A DNA stretch of 64,000 nucleotides, taken from NCBI RefSeq assembly GCF_008728515.1, contig NC_044981.1:95078426-95142425 (forward strand), given 5' to 3'. Below the pieces are notes generated by a model that had not been told where the DNA came from, did no database searches, and saw only the letters and a program-made list of their open reading frames with translations. The translations under genes and the position numbers were made by a program. The stretch comes from Papio anubis (taxonomy: Eukaryota; Chordata; Mammalia; Primates; Cercopithecidae). Positions 10,930 through 22,256 of the stretch are shown piece by piece. Position 1 is the stretch's first letter, and each line of letters opens with the position of its first letter.

Positions 10930-11620
10930 ATCCATGAAGATATTGCTCCCTTTTTAGCCAATTTTTAAATTTTAGAACAGTTTTAAATTTACAGAAAAAT
11001 TGCAAAGTTAGTACAGAGATTTTCTATACACCCCACACCCAATTTCCCCTATTATTAATGTCTCGTATTCATATGGTACATTTGGGACAATTAATAAACA
11101 AAGACTGATACATTATTATTAACAAAAGTCCACACTTTATTCAGATTTTGCTAGTTTTTGCTTAATGCCCTTTTTCTGTTGCGGGATGCCATCCAGCATA
11201 TCATGTTACATTTAATCAAGTCTTCTTGGGCTTCCTGACTGTAATGGTTTCTCAGACTTTTTTCTTTTTGATGACCTTGACAGTTTTGAGGAGTACTAAT
11301 TAGGTATTTTGTCAAAAGTCTCTCAATTGGGATTTTTCTGATGCTTTTCTCATAATTAGACTGGAATTATGGGTGTTTGGGAGGAAGACCTTCATTAAAT
11401 CATATCTGGAGTACTTTCTACCTGTAAGACTTAGTACTGTTAATGTTACCCTTGATCACATGCCTTGAGGTAGTGTTTGTAGGTTTCACAATGTGAAAAT
11501 ACTCCTTTTTCCCTCTTTCCATGCTGCACGGTTTGGAAGGAAACACTTTGCACAGTCCACACTCAAGCAGTAGAGATTTGTGCACTCCTCAGGTGTGGAC
11601 TTGAAGAGTATCTACTGTCC
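10930..11620 (-). mobile_element. Old L1 (L1M) 3' UTR, antisense
   Basis: Reverse complement of the L1M-type 3' UTR: TTTACAGAAAAATTGCAAAG, TTCCCCTATTATTAATG, GATGACCTTGACAGTTTTGA, then TCTCTCAATTGGG. The L1 3' end is on the left. It is heavily diverged. Confidence 0.7.
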
Positions 11621-11851
11621 TTTGGTTTTTCATTGTGTGTATCTCTCTATTTTATTTGAGGAAGGAATATATAGGCTTAACATTACGAATGTTTAAGTTG
11701 GGAAATCAAGGGGCATGTGTTTAGGTCAGTAAGACATTGTTGAGTATTTATGTTGTTGTAACCATGAGAGTGAAATGAGTCAACAATACGGAGTTTGGAC
11801 AAGTAGAACAGAGAGTATGTAGGAGATTGAATTGTGTGTGTCCCACTCGAG

Positions 11852-11872
11852 GTCTCTCTCTCTCTTTCTCTG

Positions 11873-11912
<40 letters not shown>

Positions 11913-11936
11913 TACACGATCTCTCTCTCTCCTCTT

Positions 11937-11969
<33 letters not shown>
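11852..11969. repeat. (CT)n-(CA)n-(CT)n compound microsatellite
   Basis: A CT block, an alternating CA block of about 15 units passing into TACACATACAC, then a second long CT block with few interruptions. Frames here, on both strands, encode only dipeptide repeats. Confidence 0.96.
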
Positions 11970-11974
11970 GAATT

Positions 11975-12243
11975 GTTTTGAGGTCAAGTTGCAGAAATAC
12001 ATCTCTTTTATACCCTTAAAATATTTTAATGCTTATTTCCTAAGAACAAGGACAATCTCTTATATAACCACAATACAATAATCAAAATAAGGAAATTAAC
12101 ATTGATATAGTGCTATTATCTGTTCTACAAATTGTATTCAAATTTGGACAATTGTCCTACTTATGTTTTTCACAGCAAAAGAAAAAATTTCTGGTCTGGG
12201 ATTCATAGCAGGATTACATGTTTCATTTAATTGTACTTCACTC
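11975..12243 (-). mobile_element. Old L1 (L1M) 3' UTR piece, antisense
   Basis: A second copy of L1M 3' UTR text in reverse: TATTTCCTAAGAACAAGGAC, ATAACCACAATACAATAATC, AGGAAATTAACATTGATA. It continues beyond the Alu monomer to about 12480 (ACGATTAGATTCAGG). Confidence 0.7.
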
Positions 12244-12371
12244 TTTTAAAAAAAATTTGTAGAGACAGGGTCTCACTATGTTGCCCAGGCTAGTCTTAAA
12301 CTCCTGGCCTCAAACGATCCTCCTGCCTTGGCCACTCAAAGTGATGGAATTATAGGTGTAATTGCCTGGCC
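12244..12371 (-). mobile_element. Alu left monomer (FLAM-type), antisense
   Basis: Monomer of about 125 bp: GTAGAGACAGGGTCTCACTA through to GTAATTGCCTGGCC. AATTGTA occurs just outside both ends (near 12232 and at 12372), a probable target duplication. It interrupts the L1M 3' UTR. Confidence 0.8.
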
Positions 12372-13010
12372 AATTGTATCTCTTTAGTTTTTTTCAAAGT
12401 AGAAAAGTTCCTTAGTTTATCTTCTATGTACCTCAGATTGGTTTGTGTGTTGCTTCCTTACGATTAGATTCAGGGTGGATGTCCAATTGACTAAAATCTT
12501 TTATTAAAAAATTAATCTTTTCCTCACTTGTTTGAAATGCCAGATTTTTCATCTACTTAATTCTCATATGCATGCAGGAGCCTGTAGGTATTGTTTTCAT
12601 TCAGCAATAAATATTTCAGCTCAATGCTCTGCATTTCATTTGCACAAAGGCTTCCCGTGAAAGTAAAATGTCAAATATTTTATGTTTCTCAATCACTAAA
12701 CTCAGATTCTAATACTTGTTTAACTGGTCTATTGCATAAGCTGAATTCGGTGAAGTACAAATAGAACCCCTATCTCCTTCTTTCTCCTCCTCCCTCCTCC
12801 CTCCTCTTTCTCCTCCTCCTCCTCCTCCTTCTTCTTCCTCTTCTTCTTCTTTTTGGGTAATATATTGGGCAGATTCCATAGCTTTTCAGATATTAGGAAG
12901 CCTAATCCATTCTGATAGGGATGCTTCTCACATTTCCCAACTCAAGCCGGATTCAGGTTCAGAAACCTGGAACAGTTTTTTGGGGAAAAAAGCATGGTGA
13001 TGGCAGGCAT
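12372..13010. other. L1M remnant, then unique DNA and a pyrimidine tract
   Basis: 12372-12490 continues the antisense L1M. A CTCCTC/TTCTTC tract lies at 12780-12855. The remainder shows no gene or named repeat. Confidence 0.5.
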
Positions 13011-13892
13011 GACAGTTCATTTTTGGCATCAACTTGACCAGATTAAGGAACCAGTTATTTATATATGTGTCTGTGAGGGCATTTCTAGAGGAGATTGGTA
13101 TGTGAGTTGGTGAACTGAGTGGGGAAGATCCACTTTCAGTGTGGGTGTGTACCATCCTCCAATCAGTTGGGGCCCAGATAGAACAAAAGGCAGAGGAAAG
13201 GCAAATTCCCTCTCTCTTCCTCCTAGAGCTGGGGACATGCTTCTTCTCCTGCCCCTGAATATCAGAACTCCAGGCTCTTTGGCCTTTGGACTCCAGGACA
13301 TACATCAGCAGGGTTCTCACAGAATTATACTATGGGCTTCCCTGCTTCCAGGACTTTCTGACTTAGACTAGGCCATGCTACTGGCAACCCAGGATCTGCA
13401 GCTTTCAGATAGCCTATTGTGGGACTTCTCAGTCTCCACAATCCTCTGAGCCCGTTCTAATGAGTCATCTCTTCTACAACTACATATCTATATCTATATC
13501 TTTTTTTTTTTTTTTTTTTTTTTTGAGACACAGTCTTGCTCTCTCACCCAGGCTGAAGTTCAGTGGCACAATCTTGGCTCACTGCAATCTCTGCCTCCTG
13601 GGTTCAAGGGATTCTCCTGCCTCAGCCTCCCAAGCAGCTGGGACTATAGGCGCCTGCAACCATGCTCGGCTAATTTTTGTATTTTAGCAGAGACGGGGTT
13701 TTGCCATGTTGCCCAGGCTGGTCTCAAACTCCTGACCTCAAGTGATCTGCCCACCTCCGCCTCCCAAAGTGCTGGGTTTACAGGCATGAGCCACTGCACC
13801 TGGCCTGTATCTATATCTATCATCTGTCTGTCTATATCGTCTACATCTATGTGCCTTTGATTGGTTTTGTCTCTCTGAAGAACTATAATACA
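13011..13892 (+). repeat. Ancient interspersed repeat, copy A, split by Alu
   Basis: Block order matches the copy at 23780-24282: a GAGTTGGT...GAAGATC block, AACAAAA..GGCAGAGGAAA, GTGGGACTTCTCAGTCTC, ending in a GATTGGTTTTGTCTCTCTGA-type segment and ATAATACA. I recognise the family as one that ends in a CTGGAGAACCCTGACTAATAC-like block, but cannot name it with certainty. An Alu inserted into its TATC-rich 3' microsatellite at 13501-13805. Confidence 0.6.
13501..13805 (-). mobile_element. Alu (AluS-like), antisense
   Basis: T-run of about 24, then a full Alu in reverse ending GAGCCACTGCACCTGGCC. TATCTATATC stands on both sides and serves as the target duplication, within a pre-existing TATC microsatellite. 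Confidence 0.95.
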
Positions 13893-15529
13893 GCTGGTTT
13901 CTTAACTCTTTCTCTACCTCACTCTTCAATTAGCAGGCGACCCTCTGCCTCCTCTAGGGCTGGACAAAGTGAGTGGAAGGGGCAAGTCTCACTTGCTCAG
14001 TGTAATTGGAGTCCAGTTCTTCAGCTATGGCAGGGGCTCCTTCGGGTCTGGCACATGCTCTTTTGCTTGTGAGGCACTGGAACCTCCTGCTGCCCCATTC
14101 CTGAGAGGATGATGTACCCTCCAAATGAACACTCTTTTGCTTCTACTAAAGCCAGTTTGCCTTCTTGAACAGGGTCTTTTCCAGTCTCACTCTGGCTGAT
14201 TACTTGTTCTGTGATCCACTTATTCTGTGGACAAAGTGCAGTGTCCTGCTCCCGGCTGTGGGTGGAAGCACAGCCTGGCCCGCTGCACCCATTCCACTCT
14301 GTCCGCCACCAGAGCTGTTCTCTAGCTGAGAGTCAGACACAACATCAGGTTCTCCCCAAAGCTCTGGACCCTGCACACTTTCCAGAGCCAGATGCTCTCC
14401 CACTCCACCAATGAGTATGTTAGGAATAAGAAAGAACTGTAACCGTGACAGAAAAGAGATTTAAAACAACACTATTTATACAGTTTCAAATGAAAACAAG
14501 TTGAATATCTATAATGAGTAAAATTTTTAAGAAAATTATAATTTTATGGATGTTAACTAAAGTAGAAAACAGAATTCTATTTGTTCTACAAATCATTGGA
14601 AAAAAATGAAAAAGGTAGTCCAATCTCAGATTTAATCCTTTATTTTTATAGTGCTGAAGATCCACCCATCCTTGAAGGAACAGGAAATTCCTATGCCTTG
14701 TCAACTGCACCAGAGCACAGAGAAAAAGATGGAAAGATTCTTAGTACATCCTCTGAGATCCCCATACCCTGATGCCAGTAGCGAAGCACAAGACAGCTGC
14801 CAAATCAATGTCACTTATAAATAAAGATGTAAGAATCCCGAGTAAATCATTAGCAACTTGGGTCCAGCATTGTATTACAAAAACTAACATCATTATTCAG
14901 GATTTATTTCAAGAACTATAGTTCAATTTAGGGAATATATCTATATTCTGTTATTACTCTATAAATAGGTGAAAGAAAACTATAACATCATTTTGAGAGA
15001 CTGCTATTATACAAAAGAATTAGGCAAGATTCACCACCACTTTTATACCACTTCTTTGTTTAAAAGTTTTACTAACTTGAATTTATTTTGTGATGGAAAA
15101 CCTATACAATTTTTTAAAAAGAAAATTTAATCTGATTATATTACCTAATGCACAGATGATAATTTTTTTTTACTCCCAGTATTTCCCTTCTGTCTATTCA
15201 AGTAGGGAGTAGCACATTCTCAGGGTAAAAAGAAGAAAAACATTTTCCTGTCTGGCTGTTGTTTGCAATTACCAAGCCCACTGAGGGCAGAGGGAGGTCT
15301 TGATGGGAATATCTAAGAGAAGGGATAAGTTTTCATCTTGGCTACACATTAGAAGCCTTTGGAGAGTTATAAAATAATTGTCCCAGCCACACTGCACACC
15401 AGTTAGGTCGGTATGTTTGCAGACGGTAATTGGGAATATGTATTTTTTTTTTCTTTTTTCGACAGCTCTCCAGGTGACTCTGTAAGGAACGTGACTGTGC
15501 TTTGGTCAAGGATAGGCCGAGGTAGGATG
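13893..15529. other. Unique DNA, no gene seen
   Basis: 14000-14410 is moderately GC-rich without a CpG cluster. Antiparallel open frames of 67 codons at 14200-14414 are mutual shadows with no domain. From 14420 to 15400 the DNA is AT-rich. No repeat was recognised with confidence. Confidence 0.5.
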
Positions 15530-15984
15530 TTTACATCCTGCGTGACTCAGCAAGTTTAGAGGGCAGGCATATAACTCCACTTGTTATTACAGCTATGTAG
15601 CCATAAAATGGAAATGTCACTACTTGGCCCTTAGCCGCTATTGTCTATAAAAGGTGTAATTGCCCTGTTGACACTGTGCAGGCACTGGTGCCCAGAGAAA
15701 GTGAGAGAGCCAGAGCTGTCCATCTTTGCAGATGGACAGAGGGGAGTCAGGACACAGCTCCGCTTGCTAGTGGCCAGAGAGAAAGAGTTAAGCGTCCGAC
15801 TCTGAAGGCAAGGGAGGGTCGGCCACGCAGCTGTGTGTGGGGGCCGCCGGACTAAGCAGCCAAGACAGGGCAGACAGCCTGAGAAAGCTGTTGATGAGAG
15901 CTGCTGCTGAATAAAACCTTTCACCTGTCTACGGCCGCCTGAGTGTTTTTTCTGCTCATCCGCCCACTCCCTCCAGACCTCAAC
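15530..15984 (+). mobile_element. Probable solo ERV LTR
   Basis: GC-rich block with retroviral LTR layout: TATAAAAG at 15646-15653, an AATAAA at 15910-15915, and an end CTCCAGACCTCAACA near 15984. The left border is uncertain (TGTTTACATC near 15530 is one choice). The distance from TATA to the polyadenylation signal is about 260 bp. Several CpGs survive. No viral genes adjoin it, and the subfamily is not recognised. Confidence 0.6.
15543..15552 (+). promoter_or_regulatory. NF-E2/NRF2-type site TGACTCAGCA
   Basis: TGACTCAGCA fits both the AP-1 core TGACTCA and the antioxidant-response core TGACnnnGC. It lies about 100 bp upstream of the LTR TATA box, a plausible U3 enhancer position. Binding is inference. 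Confidence 0.4.
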
Positions 15985-16421
15985 ATGAACCTGACAGACT
16001 CCGATGCATGGCTAAGGTTGATGACTATTATTCTAAGAAAAATAAGAAGGGAGAAGCATTTTTACCTGACTTAACAGTAAGATTCTGCAGGGCTGAGAAG
16101 AGAGAGAGGGCTACGCATTCCCAGAGAAACGGAATTTGGCCGTGCTTCTGGCAACATCCCAGAGACGATGGCTGCATGTTACCCTTTCTAGGGAAGTAAG
16201 ACTCAACGGGCTTGGGGAGGTTTCAGCTTCATGAACAATTCCTGTATCTCACACTTGGTTTGGAAGCAGTAGGGACGACATACATCTTGATAACTCAGTC
16301 AAACAGGTAACCAATGACAAGATGCATATCATACCTTCCATGTTTTCTCTTCCTTCAAAACTGCAGGCGCCCCAGAACCTTCACAGGACCCTGAATTGGG
16401 GAGTTAAAGAATCCCTACTTA
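15985..16421. other. Unique DNA, nothing seen
   Basis: No repeat or gene recognised between the LTR and the AluY. The open frame at 16008-16199 (63 codons) has no recognisable motif. Confidence 0.5.
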
Positions 16422-16708
16422 GGTTAGGCGCAGTGGCTCACGCCTGTAATCCCAGCACTTTGGGAGGCCGAGACGGGTGGATCACGAGGTCCGGAGATGG
16501 AAACCATCCTGGCTAACACGGTGAAACCCCGTCTCTACTGAAAAATGTGAGAAAGTAGCCGGGCGAGGTGGCAGGCGCCTGTAGTCCCAGTTACTCGGGA
16601 CGCTGAGGCAGGAGGATGGCGTGAACCCGGGAGGCTGAGCTTGCGGTGAGCTGAGATCGCACCACTGCACTCCAGCCTGGGCGACAGAGTGAGACTCCGT
16701 CTCAAAAT
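16422..16708 (+). mobile_element. AluY-type Alu with no poly-A tail
   Basis: A nearly complete AluY (GGTTAGGCGCAGTGGCTCAC to GACTCCGTCTCAAAA) with many CpGs intact. It ends after only four A residues and runs directly into TCAATGG. No target duplication is visible. It contains GCCGGGCGAGGTGGC, as does the AluY at 22402. Confidence 0.95.
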
Positions 16709-19059
16709 CAATGGTAGGTGGATTTGTAGAGAACAAACAGATATGATATCTCTTGCAACAAATGTAGATCTTATTGTTTATAGGCGGAATGAATCAAAGC
16801 GCCATATTCACACACCTGAGGACAACACAAAGGCAATATATCAAATATTACCTCTAATTCCAAGAAAACTCATTTTAATTTTCCTGCCATTTAGTTGTAG
16901 AAACACAGTTCCTGGATGCTTCCATGCAAAACACAGGATGTGCTAATCCTAACAATGACAGCAATTCAGTGTGATTCACAAAAACGGAATGCAACTCTTA
17001 TACAGGCCAACAAAGCAGGACCCGGAACGATTGCTGAATTAGCAAAGGGCTCCATCTGCTGATGGTTTATGCACATAAGAGCTGGAAAGGAGTTCATGTT
17101 AGTATTTGTTTTAGGCAACATTCCTGAAATAATGGTTATGGCATTTCTTGTCCCGTCCTCAGGGAAGACTAGTACAACTCAAGTAGCTCACTGAAATGTG
17201 GTGAAATGAAGAAGAGGTGGTGGTCTGTAAGTTATTAGGAGCAGTGTTTCTTTCTTACTCTTTGAAAAGTTTCCTATAAAAAAGCTTTGGGCACTCACTA
17301 TCACTATCGAGGTAGGGGCAGGTGCTGAGAATTCCGGTTTGCAAAGCCTCTTATCAAGAGGCTTATTGTGAGGAAAATGAGATACATCATTTGCCCTTGC
17401 AGTGGGAGGCTCTTCCTCTGGGTGAGTCTAATTTGCTGAAAGAACAAATCTTGTCCTTCAGATACTATTATACGTGTTCAGTGGTTCTTCACTTTTTCAT
17501 CCCAGTTTAGGAGAGTTCATCTATCATACTAAAGATTATTTATGGTATAATTAGCCCCTTGTCCAATTTTTCAAATTTTCTCAAATGGTTTTCAGTTAGA
17601 AAAGTTAGATAAGCTTGAGATAACCAAATTGAATTGATATGAGCAAAGCAAAGCAAAACAAACAAAAAGCAAAACAAGACAAATTTTTAAAAAATCAAGG
17701 TTTACCTAGCCTGTGCAATGTTATTGAGAACTAATATATTATTTATATTAGACCTAGTGGGTTTGCCTCTTTTAGAACCTAATGAAGCATTTTTTACAAT
17801 TTATATAATTGAAATACTATATACTAAAATATATATGATACCAAGGGAATTTTTATTTAATTTGTTGCTATGTCATTAAAGTTCCAAACACCGTAACCAT
17901 GGTGTTTTATATTTCTTTATTAAGGAATATAAATGGCATTGAATAATTATTTTCCCAAAACATCAGCTAAGACCTATAGATGCAAGAAATAACTTGATCC
18001 TAATTTCTTAAATTTCTAGGTAGCTGCCTCAATTTCAGTTTTCTCCAATTGCTAATGACTAACCCTCTAGAATTTTGTTGATGATATATGCAGTCTAATG
18101 ATTTCTGTTCAAGTTTGTTTCCTCCTAGGCACGATTCCAGTGCACCTGTGAGAGACCCTTTATTTTGATTAAACCCAAATGTACTTAAAAGTTGGAAAGC
18201 TATACAATTGTAATTTGAAGAAGTGGTCTATGCTTGAAGGGTTGTTGTTAGGAAGTGAACATTCCATGAGAGAGGCAATTTAGGAAGCAATTGATTTTGA
18301 TATTCTTTAAGGCAAGAAAAAACACTAAGCGGGTTATTTTTCTTCTTTGAAAAAGGTATTGAATGATACCATTCATGCGTGAAATTTGAAAATACCTGCT
18401 AATAAGCCTTTTGATTTCTGACTCAATAGACATTGGAAAAAATAGTTTCTACTTGCTCCTTCTTGGTTCAGTGTTTCATTAATGTAAAATAATTCATGTG
18501 ACATTGATCCATCAATGCTATTCAATGTAAGATCAAAGGCCAAAGTTCAATTGGAAATTGTGCTAAGCAGTTTAGAACCATTTTGAAGAAGTGAATGAGT
18601 CTTATTTTAATGTGTAATTAGTGGATTTATCACAGTCCAGATGCTATCTAGTTTCAAAAGTAAATAAACTATTCATTCAATACAAATAGTTGTATTTTAG
18701 CACTTTTCTGCCATGTCCTAGTGAGGACAAAAAAACCTTTAATTTTGATTTCAGTTACTCATGAATATTACCAAAATGTTAACCTTTGAATGATGCCTGC
18801 TGGCGGCATGCTAAGAACTAACATGGAGCTGTGACGATCTCCGTGTCTGACCGTTTCAGTTTTGATTGAAAAACCTGAAGGCAAGGCCTACAGTGAGACC
18901 ATTTCTGTATGTTTAGCTACAATGATAGTTTGTTTATATGGGTATAGGACTAAAATGTTTCCTCAGCAAAATTCATATAAGAGATGAACATATAGATCCT
19001 TATCAATTTGGAAATCAATTCAATTTAGAAAAATGTTGCCTTTGATATAAGTCTTTTTA
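16709..19059. other. Repeat-free unique DNA
   Basis: About 2.3 kb without a recognisable interspersed repeat, flanked by repeat-rich DNA. It holds a low-complexity CAAAA stretch at 17640-17690 and AT-rich DNA. The part at 18460-18930 has a richer, non-repetitive composition. No gene found. Confidence 0.6.
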
Positions 19060-19195
19060 TACACACACACACATATACACATACATACATATATGAACAT
19101 AATTTACATATATTAGTTTAATATATATGCATACATGCACATATAAAATTATATACTCATACATGCATATATACAATTATATATGCATATATTTA
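19060..19195. repeat. (CA)n/(TA)n AT-rich microsatellite
   Basis: ACACACACAC followed by interrupted CATA/TATA/TGCATA units over about 135 bp. Confidence 0.9.
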
Positions 19196-19499
19196 ACAAT
19201 ATGGCATGTTTTATCTGAAATGCCAGAAGAGTAGTTTTCTGTTTCAATGAGATTTGAAAAAGAAATATGTATATATGAATGGTAAGTGGTCTTTCTTTCT
19301 ACAACTTCTTTTCTATTCCTCCATACTCCCCAAAGGAGGTGCTAATCTGACCAGATTTCAGGACTTGGACTGGGTCATATTTACCAGAGGCATGCCGTGT
19401 TGAAAGAGAATGTGTCCCTGTTCAGCCTTCCCTTCTCTTCCTATTGCTTTCAGACCAAGGACCCCTTTGGCCCTAACTATTCCTGCTTTTTTTCCTCTT

Positions 19500-20131
19500 G
19501 CAAAAACATTTAATTATTTATTTATTTTTTGAGACAGGGTCTCCATCTGTTGTCCAGGTCGAGTGCAGTGGCTCAGTCATGGCTCATATAGCCTCAAACT
19601 CCCAGGCTCAAGTTATCCTCCCACCTCAGCCTTCTGAGTAGCTGGGACTACTGGCATGTGCCACCACATGTGACTAATTGTTTTTTTTTTTTTTTCAGAA
19701 GGAGTCTCACTCTGTCACCCAGGCTGGAGTGCAGTGGCCCCAATCTCTGTTCACTGCAACCTCCACCTCCTGAGTTCAAGTGATTCTCCTGCCTCAGCCT
19801 CCTGAGTAGCTGGTACTACAGGTGTGTGCCACCATGCCTGGCTACTTTTTGTATTTTTAGTAGAGATGGGGTTTCACCGTGTTAGCCAGGATGGTCTCAA
19901 TCCCCTGACCTCATGATCTGCCTGCCTTGGCCTCCCAAAGTGCTGGGATTACAGGCGTGAGCCACTGTGCCTAGTCACCTGACTAATTTTTGTATTTTTT
20001 ACAGAGACGAGTCCTTGCTGTTACCCAGGACAGTCTTGAACTCCTGGATTCAAGCTATCCTCCTGCCTTGGCCTTCCAAAGTACTGGGATTATAGACATG
20101 AGCCACCACTCCTTGCCTGCAAAAACACTTA
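19500..20131 (-). mobile_element. AluJ-type Alu with its target duplications, split by a younger Alu
   Basis: The outer Alu in reverse runs 19513-19680 and 19978-20118. It is old (AluJ-like: GGGTCTCCATCTGTTGTCC, GGCTCATATAGCCTCAAACT). A target duplication GCAAAAACATTTA (19500-19512) matches GCAAAAACACTTA (20119-20131) with one difference. Confidence 0.9.
19681..19977 (-). mobile_element. Younger Alu inside AluJ
   Basis: Full Alu in reverse, from a T-run to GAGCCACTGTGCCTAGTC. TGACTAATT lies on both sides (19671-19679 and 19980-19988), which marks the insertion point in the host AluJ. Less diverged than its host, consistent with the nesting order. Confidence 0.93.
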
Positions 20132-20918
20132 GGTGCTTGGGAATTCTTGCTGCTTCAGGCTGTGGTTGGTGATAATATCGAGATTTAATAGAGAGAGGGA
20201 AGCCCTGCTTTGGCTCAATACCTAAACCTGGCACTTCAGCCCGGAATTATTATAGATCCCTATGCTGGGAGCCCTCCCCACTCAGCTAACTAACAAGAGA
20301 GTGACAATTCAATTTTCCATGAACCTGGGGTGAGAAGGATTGTGTTGGCCAAGGCAGGATTGATTTCCATCCTTGGAATATAATACCGTTGAGGCCTCAC
20401 TTGTGCTTTCAGATGAGCAAATTAATATTGTGATTTTGTTAAAATAAAATTCTAAGACTTTTTTTGTGAAAATATGTTTCTTTGCTTCTAGATTATCACC
20501 ACAGCTTAATTTAAATATCTCAGATAGATACTAAGTAGCACTAAATACTAAACCTTTATGGACTTAAGTACTAGAGCAGATGTATTCTGATTAATCCCTT
20601 GATTTTGAACAATTATTATTTTTTAAATATTGATGTTGTAGATGTCTGGGATACTGTGCCACAGAGATGGATTTTCATGGATGCTGTCTGCAGTATAGTT
20701 TCCTATGATTTTATTATTTGTATTAGTGGGTGTTGTAAAAAGGTGAATAGTAACTTCCAATTCTGTCTATATAATGGAATAGTCAAAAAATTCTTCAACC
20801 ATGAAATGCTGCAAAATGCTGGATCAAACATAAAAAATATAATTTGAATTAATGGCTGAGATAGCAAACATTTAAGGGGAAACCGAGAGCAAAAGCTTGA
20901 ATTCAAAGAAGTAAATAG
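20132..20918. other. Unique DNA, nothing seen
   Basis: AT-rich and without recognised repeats. The open frame at 20599-20847 (82 codons) is AT-rich and shows no family resemblance. Confidence 0.5.
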
Positions 20919-21217
20919 TCTTGGCATAGTGGCTCATTTCTATAATCTCAGCACTTTGGGAGGCTGAGGCTGAAGGATCACTTGAGGCAAGGAGTTTGAG
21001 ATCAGCCTGGGCAACATGGCAAGACAATGTCTCTACAAACAAAATAATAAGTTAGCCTGGCCAACTTGGTGATGTGGGTCTGTGGTTCCAGCTACTCTGG
21101 CTGGAAGTTGAAGAGGGAGGACCACTTGAACCTGAGAGGTCAAGGCTGTTCTGAGCCGTGATTGCATCACTACACTCAAGTTGGGGCAACAGTGAGACCC
21201 TGTCTCAAAAACAAAAC
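20919..21217 (+). mobile_element. AluJ-type Alu
   Basis: Strongly diverged full Alu: TTGGCATAGTGGCTCATTTC, GAGATCAGCCTGGGCAACAT, GCCGTGATTGCATCACTACA, ending GACCCTGTCTCAAAAACA. Its tail runs into the purine microsatellite. Confidence 0.92.
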
Positions 21218-21419
21218 AACAACAAAAAAAAAACAAAGGAAAGGAAACAAAACAAGGAAAGAAAGAAAGAAAGAAAGAAAAAAAAAAGAAAGAAAGAAAA
21301 AAAAAAGAAAGAAAGAAAAAGAGAGAGAGAAAGGAAGGAAGGAAAGAAAAGAAAGAAAGGAAAGAAAAGGAAGGCAGGAAGAAAGAAAGAAAGGAAAGAA
21401 AGACAGGAAAGAAAGAAAG
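21218..21419. repeat. (GAAA)n/(GGAA)n purine microsatellite
   Basis: About 200 bp of uninterrupted purine (apart from rare C) on this strand, made of GAAA, AAAG and GGAA units. It probably expanded from the AluJ tail. Lysine-rich frames across it are artefacts. Confidence 0.96.
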
Positions 21420-21453
21420 AAAGTTTATATACCATATGAGGTATATAAACTTT
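21420..21453. repeat. Perfect 14-bp inverted repeat
   Basis: AAAGTTTATATACC (21420-21433) and its exact reverse complement GGTATATAAACTTT (21440-21453) around the 6-nt spacer ATATGA. It lies exactly between the purine microsatellite and the next Alu fragment. Confidence 0.9.
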
Positions 21454-21651
21454 TGAGGCTCGAGCGATCCTCCCGCCTGTTTCCTGAGTAGCTGGGACTA
21501 CAGGTACATGCCACCATGCCGGGCTAAGTTTTGCATTTTTGTAGAGAAGGGGTTTTGCGTGTTGCCCAGGCCAGTCTTAAACTCCTGCACTCAAACGATC
21601 TGCCTGCCTCGGCCTTCCAAAGTGCTGAGGCGTGAGCCACCATGCCCAGGC
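21454..21651 (-). mobile_element. Alu, 3'-truncated, antisense
   Basis: Starts inside the Alu at GGCTCGAGCGATCCTCC and runs to GTGAGCCACCATGCCCAGG. The T-tail and right part are missing at the junction with the inverted repeat. Confidence 0.88.
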
Positions 21652-21954
21652 TTGTAGTACATTTATTTGACTTGCATGAATCACATTACCAAACTTGTGT
21701 GTGACATAGAAATATTTAAGAAGCTACTAATTTGGAATTTGGGATAATTTTTAAAAAGATAGGGCAAACTGTTATCTAAAATAGTATGACCTAACAATAT
21801 TAAAAGTGATTAATACTTTAAATATTAAGAAGATAAATGTCAATTACCTCAAAAGTTTATATACTTACATTTCATACCAATAATTGACATGCCTTCCTCT
21901 TACCTCCTCCTTGAAAGTGAACCATATACAAATCAAAAGTAAATGGCTAATATG
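21652..21954. other. Unique AT-rich spacer
   Basis: About 300 bp between Alus; nothing recognised. AAAAGTTTATATACTT near 21851 resembles one arm of the inverted repeat at 21420. Confidence 0.5.
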
Positions 21955-21965
21955 AAAATTACACA

Positions 21966-22256
21966 GGTCTGGGTGTGGTGGCTCACGCCTGTAATCCCAG
22001 CACTTTGGGAGGCTGAGATGGGTGGATCACAAGGTCAGGAGATTGAGACCATCCTGGCTAACATGGTGAAACCCCATCTCTACTAAAAATACAAAAAATT
22101 AGCCGAGCGTGGTGGCATGCACCTGTAGTCCCAGCTACTAGGGAGGCTGAGGCAGGAGAATTGCTTGAATCTGGGAGGCGGAGGTTGCAGTGAGCTGAGA
22201 TTATGCCACTGCACTCCAGCCTGGGTGACAGAGTGAGACTCTGTCTTAAAAAAAAA
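21966..22256 (+). mobile_element. AluS-type Alu
   Basis: Full-length Alu (GGTCTGGGTGTGGTGGCTCA to GACTCTGTCTTAAAAAAAAA). Target duplication AAAATTACACA at 21955-21965, repeated at 22253-22263, overlapping the tail. Confidence 0.96.

Noticed and set aside
21158..21491. Lysine/arginine-rich frames up to 109 codons
   Set aside because: Product of the GAAA/GGAA microsatellite and Alu tail; no biological protein expected.
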